DNA of 64,000 nucleotides from Paragyromitra xinjiangensis (taxonomy: Eukaryota; Ascomycota; Pezizomycetes; Pezizales; Discinaceae): assembly GCA_038503065.1 (NCBI GenBank), contig JBCAMK010000018.1, positions 868,001-932,000 on the forward strand, in the 5' to 3' direction. How positions within the stretch are numbered: position 1 is the stretch's first letter; each line of letters starts with the position of its first letter. A program made the translations under genes and the position numbers. This document shows positions 56,767 to 64,000 of this stretch, one piece after another. Below the pieces are notes generated by a model, which worked only from the letters and a program-made list of their open reading frames with translations, ran no database searches and had not been told where the DNA came from.

Positions 56767-57777
56767 TCAAAGATCTTCATCCTCCATTTCCCGCTCGAAG
56801 CTTGCGACAGCCGCAGAAAGGTCGACCTGCATATTATCAGTAGTAGGAGGACTGGTATCGGCTGCGGGAGTTGGAGGAGGGGTATCGGCTTCAGTTTCCA
56901 TCTCACTCTGGATTTCTTGCTCCAAGAAAAGGGTAGGAATATTGACAGGCCCCAATGCCTGCTCACTATCCTCGGGATGAGGAGACTCCGAACCCTTTCG
57001 CCTGGCTTTGCTTCAAGTACCTTGATAGCCTCCTCTTTCAAGCTCCCGTTTCCGCTTGCGACTCCACAACTCATCCATATGATCGCCGTCATCGTCATCA
57101 TCGCTCCAAGGAGCAGCTGACTCGTCCACAGTCCTCCTAGTCACCCTAGCAACCTTTCTCTCTACCTCGTACCGAATCGCATGCAGAACTTCCGCTTCCC
57201 ATTCAGGAGCTTTGAGTGCTATGGTATCCCACGTGCTGCAGTGCCTACACCAGAGGGCTATAAAGGATGTCAGTCATCCTAGCAAAGATATAGCAATTGG
57301 AGGGGCAGCAGTACGATAACAGGTCTCCCTAGTGAAGTCTGCAGGCTCCACATACATGCCAGTCTTCCAGGCTTTCTAATTGTACTGGAGTGCCACTGTG
57401 ACGAAGCAAATGAACTCCTTATTGATCAAAGAGCCAAACGCAGAATCGGAGCGTCCCCTCATCCTCCTCCACGTGGAGTACTTGAGAAAGATGAGCTCAG
57501 CAATCGCATCATTTAGAAAGCGATTCTTAAAATCCTAGTAGGATGGTCAGCTTCCTACTCCTATTGCTCCCGAATTCAACATACCACTGTGGGTGAGTGC
57601 GTAGGAGACTCTGCCAGTTTGACGCAGAGATCTGATATTCGCTGCCTTCGCGCTGTGAAGAAGAGACTGCGTTGACGCGGACTTTGATGTCCTATAGCGA
57701 GGCACATATATGCGGATTATTAGGCGTGGAATCGAGCGAATAGGAAGGATATATTTGATACAAATTAGGCAAGGCAA
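56767..57777 (-). pseudogene. Degraded hypothetical protein gene with three in-frame stops
   Basis: Read on the minus strand, one frame encodes ASTQSLLHSAKAANIRSLRQ, then TGA and TAG around 57530-57548, then DFKNRFLNDAIAELIFLKYS, NKEFICFVTVALQYN, a TAG near 57380, then KAWKTGMYVEPADFTRET. A probable intron (GTACTG ... TTTATAG) joins this to WCRHCSTWDTIALKAPEWEA, ending in an Asp-rich and Arg/Lys-rich C-terminus. The pattern of hydrophobic and EW/TG residues is loosely like the fungal DUF6532 family (low confidence). All stops could derive from CGA, CAG or TGG by C-to-T type changes. Confidence 0.55.
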
Positions 57778-58142
57778 AAGCCCGCCGCAAAGGAATACGA
57801 TACAAAATAGATAGATAGATAGGAAAGAATAGAGTAGTGAATAGGATAAGAATCGACAGGCAATGTTGAACAGTAATAGAAATCCTCCGCTGTCAATACC
57901 CCGAACCCTTATACACGTGACCGCGCACGTGATTTATCCATCGCTTCCTTCCACCTCCCGTGCGCCCCACCACAATCCTCCCCTCCTACAATGGCCGTCC
58001 CCTGGCCATTAACCCCCTTCCAAAACCAAGGAAACAAAGGAATCATATGCTAATCTATACATAGGAAACATGAGAAACAGAACGAAACGAGAAACAGACC
58101 AAACCAACCAAAGAAACCTCCCCTTCCTAAGACTCCGCTCTC
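57778..58142. other. Noncoding spacer
   Basis: No gene is seen. It contains a (TAGA)n microsatellite near 57804-57818, an inverted ACGTGACC-GCGCACGTGA motif near 57914-57931, and a run of CCTCCC/CCACC-rich sequence that may be the 3' flank of the gene to the right. Confidence 0.5.
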
Positions 58143-59849
58143 CTACCAATTCATTCGCTTCCTCCGTCGCTTCTTCTTCCCTTCCGACGACAAGGAAAGT
58201 TTCTGCTTAGCAGGAGACTGCGTTGACGCAGGCTCTGCTAACTCGCGAGTCTCCGGAGGAGGCATATCCTCATTAGCAGCAGGCGGGGCAACGTCAGCAG
58301 CAGACGAATCCTTAGCAGCAACAGCAGCTGCGACAGCGACATCAACAGGCGGATCCTCCAATTCCTTCTCCGAATCCTCCAATTTGGGCTCTATTTCCTT
58401 CTCCATCTCTAATTCCTCCCTAATAGGAGATACCACTTCCTCTTCCGACTCCTTCCTAATAGGAGAGCCTAATTCCACCTCCAAATCCTCCACCTCTGAC
58501 TCCACATCCGAACCAAATCCTGCCAGCAAATAGCCTCCACGCAGCAACGACTCCTTGCCTTCTTTGGTAATTCACATTGGAGGCTCCCAAGTGCCCGTAT
58601 CTCTGGTGTGGAAATAGGAATTCGGGCCGAAATCTCGCCTCTCCGCCCACTCCTGGACCTTATACCCCTCCCACATAGCCTCCATCAACTTCCTCCGCAC
58701 CTTTCTCACCAATTTCCACGCCTTCCGCTCATCTGCCCCCAGCAAGATCTCCAACTCCCAACGCACACAAGCAGACTCCCAATCCACCAATCCCAGCAGC
58801 GCATCTCCAATTCCCCACACACCTCGGACCTCTGGCGTACTTGCAAAGCGTGCTTTAGGGCGGCTATGGGCGTTAATTTGCCCAGTAGGATTCCGTGGCA
58901 GCACGGTTAGCGAACGGTGTGCTTCAGCGATATCGGCGTGTGAGCCCATTTCCAGGAATTCCATGGCTTTTCCGTCTCCCTGGATGGCTGTGGGCCAATT
59001 ATTCACTGTTCTTCGCTGCAGAATTGCCTTATCCTTGGCGCCAGCAGTTGCCCCGTGAATTAAATGCGGCAGCGTAATTCGGAGATCTCCAGGCGCGCAG
59101 ACGATATTTGTTTCCTTGCCAAACGAAGCTTCATCCTCCTGCAGATACGTTTTAGTGGTTCGGAAGGAGTTGCCGTCTTTGGCATCTCCACGCGCTTCCA
59201 CACGAGCCCACCAATCCCCGAGGTGATACTGGAAGCCTTCGACGACCGCGGTACAGCCTTCCAGGATCTCCTGATCCAGCGAGAGCGAGGTCTGGATGTG
59301 ATTCACTCCCACGCCCGTATTTAGAGCCTTCCGAGGATTCAGATCTATATGGCGGAATTGCGTATAATCTCCAGGCAATGAAAACTTGGCATAGTGAGGA
59401 AATGCCAGCATATGATAGGCGTGGTCCGACCTCGCAGCCAACACCAAAACGTAATACACAGGATCTTGCCTAATTGCCTGCTGTAATACGGAATGATAGC
59501 AATTCCGCAGCCAGCCCATTGAATCACTCTGTTGATGGTGGAGATAAAGGTCGAATTCCTCCGAGATCTTAGCCCAAAGCTCCGTTTCCTCCGTCAACCA
59601 CCTAAACGCCGGAACCACACAATTGCCTTTCTCCAGAAACGCATCCCAAGCCTCCTGACTGCTAAAGCGTGCAAAGATTTCCCCTCTATCAAACTGCGGA
59701 AGTTCCCACAGAATTGGCTTCCATAGCAAAGATCCCAAATCGTCCGCCTCCACTCTAGCCCTCGCTCCTTTCCTAAACCAGCCATAAGTTGCTGCGGCAG
59801 CGTGAAGATTCCCTATTGAATCCCACTGCCTGTGGATGTGCTGCAGGCA
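58143..59849 (-). pseudogene. Probable 2-oxoglutarate/Fe(II) dioxygenase, truncated by an LTR and split by a TGA
   Basis: The minus-strand frame is open from the LTR boundary (59849) with no ATG, so the true start is lost. Counted from the GTG at 59753, the jelly-roll metal site is visible as FRHIDLNP (HxD, residues 135-137), distal His in LPHLIHGAT (H233, or H230), and a 2OG-binding Arg in LQRRTV (247-248); spacings are typical of the superfamily. A TGA at 58572-58574 interrupts the frame; it then continues in frame for about 140 codons of acidic, Pro/Ala-rich sequence ending in KKKRRRKRMNW, a nuclear-localisation-like end. The substrate is unknown. The nuclear tail and transposon context make nucleic-acid or histone substrates conceivable, but that is speculation. 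Confidence 0.6.
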
Positions 59850-59850
59850 C

Positions 59851-59879
59851 TGTAACGGGTACGCCGTTACTGCCTCTAG
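59851..59879 (+). repeat. Gypsy LTR stub: first 29 nt, plus strand, beside LINE-B3
   Basis: It starts TGTAACGGGTACGCC and matches the gypsy-1 LTR start (13946) for 29 nt with two differences, then breaks at the LINE-B3 tail. The LTR begins directly inside the open frame of the dioxygenase remnant, so an LTR element inserted there first and LINE-B3 inserted into the LTR later. The breakpoint is the same nucleotide as in the B2 case. Confidence 0.88.
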
Positions 59880-60071
59880 TGTTTTAGTGTTTTTATTCTA
59901 CGGCCCTAATACTAAAGTATATCGCCTCATCCCCCGCCATACTACATAAAAAACCCTCCCCTAAAAATGAAACGTAAAATAACTTTCCAATCAAATACGA
60001 AATGAAATCATTAAATCAAAGAAAATAAAAGAAAACCCTCATTTCCCGATCCTGATTTCTTAATAATGCGC

Positions 60072-63000
60072 TTATAACTCAAGTTTACTAATAAAAGAAA
60101 AGAATTCTGACAAATTTAACCGAGATGAAAAGAGAAGATTCCAATCTAAGTTGGAGTCTTTGAAAAATTCCTGGCGCTCGGCTGTTCGTGATTTGCAAAG
60201 CATAATGCGATGATGAGATGAATCGAGTTCCCCACATTTACAGTGTTTGGGATCAGTGAAGCTGGTGGGATCAATGTGGTGTAGGTGATTCCGTATTCGC
60301 ATAAGTTTGGAGCATCGTTTGCGTGATAGGTGTGTTAGGTGCTTTGGAATTTTCAAGGCGATGGGGTGAATGGAATTTATTGACCATTGTTTGAGTAGAT
60401 GTTTGCGTGGGAGGAGGGAGAGGTGTCCTAGTGTGAGGCGTTGCCATGAGCAGGAGGGTTTGTTGTGAGCAAGTGTGGCGAGGCGGTCAGCTTCCTCGTT
60501 GCCTGGAATTTTGGTGTGCGATGGTGTCCAGATGCCATATATGGTGCATCCAATGTCTGTTAGGGTTTTGCAAGCGTTGAGAGCATGCCATAAGTATTCT
60601 TTGTTCTGTGTGGGTCCTCCAAATAGGGCGCGTAATGCATTTTGGTTGTCCACGCAGAGATAAATATCGGCTGGGAAAATGATGTTTTGTAGGAGCAAAG
60701 TGAGAGCTTCTTGTATGGCGTGGATTTCTGCATCTTCATTTTCAGCATGGAAGCCAAGGGCGCATGATTGTTGGTAATTTTGTGTGGGGATGCCGTATCT
60801 GATGTGAATGATGTTTGCTGCTGCGGAAGTATGCTCGTCGTCTCGTTGGGAGCCGTCGGAATAGAGGAGCCATGCGTCTGTGAGAGAGCCTATCCAGGAA
60901 TTATGTTGTTGTGCAGTCGCTTCTTTGGAGAGCGTGGAAATGGTGAGTTGTTGTGTGGGTAGGTGGATGTTTTGAAAGGTAAAATTTAATCTTTCGAGTG
61001 GTAGGTTGCTTGTGAGATTGTGGAGTAGGGATGCGATTCTTTTGAGGCCTGTGCCCTTATATTCGGTTGTTTGTGGTAAGAATTGTAAGAGTGGGAGAAA
61101 GGCTGGATTATTGGCATTGCTTTTGAGTATGCGAATGCCATACTTTTGGGAATGGTAATCAAGGAGTAGGTTTAGTGGTGGGAGGGCTGCTTCCCGTAGG
61201 AGATCTGGTATGTGAGTGTGTTTGGGGAGCCCGGTGATGAGCCGGGCGAGGTTGTTGTAGGAGGGTTGGATGTTTTTGAGGACAGTGGGTGTGCCTGTCC
61301 ACCAGATGGGGGAGCCCCATAACATTTTGGGTATGTGAATTGATTGTATGATGTGATGAATGTTGGCAGGTGTAAGGTGAACGGAGTGAAGGAGGGGGTA
61401 AATGGTTCCTCTTGCTTTCAGTAATGACGCGGTGATGTGATCGGTGTGTTTGTGAAAGTTAATTGTTTGGTCTATGATGAGGCCCAGCACTACGCTGTGT
61501 TTGGTTGGTAGGATTTGTTGATCATAGAGGGTGATGGGTATGGGTAGCGGGTCTTTGATTCTGGAGGGTAATCTAAGGTGCATGAGTTCGGTTTTGGGGG
61601 GGGAAAAGGTGATGTTTAACAGGGAGCCTCGTTCGATTTTTTGGTTGAGGCGTTGTTGGAGTGTTATGGTGGCGAATTTCTGCGAAAAGCTTGCTTGTAG
61701 CATGGCGTTGTCGTCAATGTAGGTATTGGAACGGGTTAGATTGGAGGCAGTAGGTGCTGTGTCTAGGGCCGCGCTGTAGATTGTGAAGGCAATGGAGGAA
61801 ATTGGTGAGCCTTGGGGAAGACCACTGTTGAAGGAAAATGTATCGCTGGTGGTATTGTTGAAGCGAAAAGAGATGGTTCTGTTTGCTGTAAAGCTGAGAT
61901 ACCATTTGATGAGATAAGCCGGAAATCTGTAATGTGTGAAGATGTTTGCCATTTGTTTATGTATGACGCAGTTGAAGGCTCCTTCTATGTCTGTGGTTAG
62001 AAGGGATGGTCGGAGTTGTTTTTGATGTCCAGTTGTGGCAGGAGTGTCCAGCCACTCTTGTGCTGGGGTGATGATTTGTTGTAATGCGTCAATGGCGGAG
62101 ATGCCTGTGCGCCCTCCTGTGTGTTGTTGATTTATCGCGCCTGAGTTGAGTGCTGCTATTTCGAGTTGCTTTGTGACCAAGCGTTCAAGTAGTTTGCCTA
62201 GGCATGAGAGAAGTGAAATCGGGCGGTAGGATTTGGGCTTGGAGTAGTCACTTTTGCCTGCTTTTGGGATTGGCGTGATGATGGCTTGTTTCCAAATATC
62301 GGGAAAGATGCCAAATTTTAGTGCTGCGGTAAATATTTTTGGAATGAGGAGGGGGGAGGCCTGGTGTGCCCTTGAGATGTGAGGGTAAAGTATGCCGTCT
62401 GCGCCAGGAGAGGATGCAGGTGAAGTTTTGGCGAGGAGTTTGGAAATGAGTTGTGGGGTGATTAGAGGTGTGGTATGAACTTGATTTAAAATATGGGGGG
62501 GAAGCCAATTATTTGGTAATTCTTGTGCGGTGTTTGTTACTGGTGGAAAGAAAGTTGAATGGAAGAGGTTGCATTGTGCGTTGAAGTCTGATGCATTTAA
62601 AAGAGGTTGTACGATGGTGGGGGGCCGCCTGCCGTTTGTTTGTTTGATGGCTTGCCATATTTGTTTTGGATCGTTGGAGGAGAGGCGTTGGTGCCAGTGG
62701 TGCCTCTTGGCTTCTAGGACTTCGTTTTTCCATTGTTTCCTTAGAGCTTTGAGTGTGTTTTGGATGTGTGGTGAATGAGGGAGGTGCGTCAATCTATTGA
62801 CTGCATTTATTTTCTTTTTAAGTTTTGAGAGTTCGTTGGTCCACCAGCCTTTTGATTTGCTGTTAGGCTTGGAGAGTGGGATGGCTGAAGTGGTTGCTTG
62901 TTGTATTAGTGATGAGAGGAGTTGGCATTTGCACATGGCTTCGGCTTCGTTGTTTGGAGTTGAATGATTGAGTGGTGATTGTGTTATGATGTTGTCGAAG

Positions 63001-63761
63001 AGGGTCCAGTTTGCTTTGTGCAGTGAGCGTTTTGGGGTGGCTGTGGGTGTAGGTGGTAAGAAGAATGTGGTGGTAAGAAGGGCGTGGTCTGAGCAATCTC
63101 TGAGGTCCTGATCTGCGTGCCATGCCACGAGGTATTGTTGTAGGTTTCTAAAGAGTGAGAGGTCGATGACGGAGGATTTGTGGCCATTTCTGGGAAAGTG
63201 TGTGAGGATGCCGGGTGAATTGGCAAGGTAGTAGTTTTGATCTTCAAGTAGTTGTACTAATTGATTCGCGGGTATGCTTGTGTTTCTTATGGAGGTGATG
63301 TGATTTTCGGCTTTGCTGCCATACCACCATACGTGGTGGAGGTTGGTGTCGGCTAGGATGATGTGTTTGGTGAGGAAGTTGAAGGTGGTTAAATAGGTGT
63401 GGGTTGTTGGAAGGTGATTGGCGTATATGTTTGTGATTTCAATGTTGCCAATGGCTGTGGTAACTATGATGGATAAAGCATTATTGAAAAAAGTGTGTGA
63501 AATTTGTGGATTAAAATTTATGTTGGCGTTGATGTATGTGACGTATTTGGGGTTGGTGAGGGTAGGTGAAAAACGATGAAAGTTTGAAATATTAGGTGGA
63601 AGGCTGTTATGTTCGGACCATGGGTCTTGTAATGCAAGGAAAGCTAATTGTGGATTATTGTTGGCGTGGTGTAGTACTGAAAGTGTGGTGGCTTTGCCTT
63701 TGGCGCAGTTCAGTTGCTGTGCTTGGGCTATGCCTGCGGTTTGTTTGTTGTAATTAATCAT
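60072..63761 (-). CDS. LINE-B3 ORF2: endonuclease, RT, RNase H, intact
   Basis: It is 1229 residues. The endonuclease has LQDPWSEHNSLP, LADTNLHHVWWYG (Ala-Asp-Thr-Asn in place of the common GDFN) and CSDHALLTTT. The RT has SYRPISLLSCLGK, TDIEGAFNCV, GLPQGSPISS and YIDDNAML. RNase H has LLYSDGSQRDDE, ENEDAEIHAIQEA, CVDNQNALRAL and GNEEADRLA. The terminal knuckle is CKCGELDSSHH. The ATG overlaps the ORF1 stop by 8 nt (ATGATTAA). There is no internal stop or shift, making this the only unbroken LINE-B ORF2 in the window. Confidence 0.94.
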   Translation of the reverse strand: MINYNKQTAGIAQAQQLNCAKGKATTLSVLHHANNNPQLAFLALQDPWSEHNSLPPNISNFHRFSPTLTNPKYVTYINANINFNPQISHTFFNNALSIIVTTAIGNIEITNIYANHLPTTHTYLTTFNFLTKHIILADTNLHHVWWYGSKAENHITSIRNTSIPANQLVQLLEDQNYYLANSPGILTHFPRNGHKSSVIDLSLFRNLQQYLVAWHADQDLRDCSDHALLTTTFFLPPTPTATPKRSLHKANWTLFDNIITQSPLNHSTPNNEAEAMCKCQLLSSLIQQATTSAIPLSKPNSKSKGWWTNELSKLKKKINAVNRLTHLPHSPHIQNTLKALRKQWKNEVLEAKRHHWHQRLSSNDPKQIWQAIKQTNGRRPPTIVQPLLNASDFNAQCNLFHSTFFPPVTNTAQELPNNWLPPHILNQVHTTPLITPQLISKLLAKTSPASSPGADGILYPHISRAHQASPLLIPKIFTAALKFGIFPDIWKQAIITPIPKAGKSDYSKPKSYRPISLLSCLGKLLERLVTKQLEIAALNSGAINQQHTGGRTGISAIDALQQIITPAQEWLDTPATTGHQKQLRPSLLTTDIEGAFNCVIHKQMANIFTHYRFPAYLIKWYLSFTANRTISFRFNNTTSDTFSFNSGLPQGSPISSIAFTIYSAALDTAPTASNLTRSNTYIDDNAMLQASFSQKFATITLQQRLNQKIERGSLLNITFSPPKTELMHLRLPSRIKDPLPIPITLYDQQILPTKHSVVLGLIIDQTINFHKHTDHITASLLKARGTIYPLLHSVHLTPANIHHIIQSIHIPKMLWGSPIWWTGTPTVLKNIQPSYNNLARLITGLPKHTHIPDLLREAALPPLNLLLDYHSQKYGIRILKSNANNPAFLPLLQFLPQTTEYKGTGLKRIASLLHNLTSNLPLERLNFTFQNIHLPTQQLTISTLSKEATAQQHNSWIGSLTDAWLLYSDGSQRDDEHTSAAANIIHIRYGIPTQNYQQSCALGFHAENEDAEIHAIQEALTLLLQNIIFPADIYLCVDNQNALRALFGGPTQNKEYLWHALNACKTLTDIGCTIYGIWTPSHTKIPGNEEADRLATLAHNKPSCSWQRLTLGHLSLLPRKHLLKQWSINSIHPIALKIPKHLTHLSRKRCSKLMRIRNHLHHIDPTSFTDPKHCKCGELDSSHHRIMLCKSRTAERQEFFKDSNLDWNLLFSSRLNLSEFFSFISKLEL

Positions 63762-64000
63762 GTTGTTCGTTTGATTTTTGAGCGCGTTGGGCTAGATATA
63801 GAGCTCTTGTTTTGAGTTTTTCTGGGCAGTCGATGGCTGTATGTTGGTTGGTGTTGCAGCAGGCACATCTTAGTGGCATGTGTGTGCATCTGGCGCCTCC
63901 TTTGCAGGAAATTTGGTCACATCTGTGGTCTTTGGTGTGGTGTGCAAGTGCGCATATGGCGCAGGCTACTTCTTGTTTGCAGGTAGCATCGTGATGTCCG
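63754..64000 (-). CDS. LINE-B3 ORF1, C-terminal knuckles (partial)
   Basis: The open frame runs to the window edge. It contains CAICALAHHTKDHRC, then CTHMPLRCACCNTNQH and CPEKLKTRALYLAQRAQ, matching the end of B2 ORF1. The rest lies beyond the window. The stop TAA at 63754-63756 falls inside the start of ORF2. Confidence 0.88.
   Translation of the reverse strand, partial: GHHDATCKQEVACAICALAHHTKDHRCDQISCKGGARCTHMPLRCACCNTNQHTAIDCPEKLKTRALYLAQRAQKSNEQHD

Larger units (their letters stand above)
59880..64000 (-). mobile_element. LINE-B copy B3, cut by the window edge
   Basis: It is oriented right to left. The tail (AGTGTTTT-type on the plus strand) starts at 59880, followed by the 3' UTR with the LINE-B block (GGCCCTAATACTAAAGTATA, hairpin region near 59905-59925), intact ORF2 (60072-63761) and the C-terminus of ORF1 at the right edge. 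It is inserted antisense to the LTR, as is B2. Confidence 0.9.

Noticed and set aside
56640..57101. 153-codon minus-strand ORF over the tandem repeat
   Set aside because: It runs through the noncoding repeat units (EDTLHLSF repeated). A different frame holds the more plausible C-terminal coding sequence.
57547..57777. Stand-alone 76-codon minus-strand gene
   Set aside because: It is in frame with the downstream protein-like sequence once stop codons are ignored, so it is treated as part of one pseudogene.
1..64000. Telomeric or subtelomeric location because of LINE head-to-tail arrays
   Set aside because: No TTAGGG-type repeats were seen, and the arrays are embedded in gypsy sequences, not at a chromosome end.

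Overview
The window is a filamentous-fungus genomic region built almost entirely of nested transposable elements. The fungal call rests on Tad1-like non-LTR retrotransposons (two ORFs, APE endonuclease, RT, C-terminal RNase H), a Ty3/gypsy chromovirus, a Plavaka-type DNA transposase, and short GT-AG introns of about 50 nt. Ascomycota seems likely but is not proven. No rRNA, tRNA or CRISPR array was recognised, and no clearly intact host gene was found.

Families used below. LINE-A (three copies, A1-A3), LINE-B (three copies, B1-B3), LINE-C and LINE-D (one each) are two-ORF Tad1-like LINEs. GO-1 to GO-5 are 2.0-2.3 kb elements encoding only a LINE-type ORF1 (gag-like) protein. They have a LINE-like 3' UTR, a (TAAA)n tail and 13-14 bp target-site duplications (TSDs), but no reverse transcriptase. 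Percent identities were not computed.

Layout. 1-12655: head-to-tail tandem array of LINE-A (A1 cut by the window edge, A2 and A3 complete) joined by (GAAATTG)n tails, sitting inside the integrase coding region of gypsy-1. 12656-16773: end of gypsy-1 pol (integrase core plus chromodomain) and its 3' LTR, which holds GO-1. 16774-30019: head-to-tail pair LINE-B1 and LINE-B2. B1 was interrupted by gypsy-1 and by GO-2, and B2 by GO-3. The pair lies 29 nt inside an LTR end of the same gypsy family. 30049-32165: gypsy-2 gag and 5' LTR on the minus strand. 32166-36800: LINE-C (minus) inside that LTR. 36801-45660: LINE-D (minus) inside LINE-C ORF1, carrying GO-4. 45661 to about 54240: Plavaka DNA transposon with divergent accessory ORF and spliced transposase, the latter cut by GO-5. 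54711-55155: a 445 bp TA-flanked MITE. 55239-57777: gene remnants and degenerate tandem repeats. 58143-59849: remnant of a probable 2-oxoglutarate/Fe(II) dioxygenase gene, cut at its 5' side by a gypsy LTR. 59851-59879: that LTR stub. 59880-64000: LINE-B3 (minus), inserted at exactly the same LTR position as B2.

How it fits together. Two LINE families appear to target the gypsy element at fixed positions (LINE-B at nucleotide 29 of the LTR, LINE-A in the integrase gene). Each builds head-to-tail arrays whose junctions carry a short copy of the target sequence. The ORF1-only GO elements share 3' UTR blocks, a 3'-terminal stretch and a TAAA tail with LINE-D, so they look like non-autonomous, Gag-encoding passengers of LINE-D-type machinery. 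Most ORFs are open, indicating recent activity. The few inactivating changes are mainly C-to-T type nonsense mutations.
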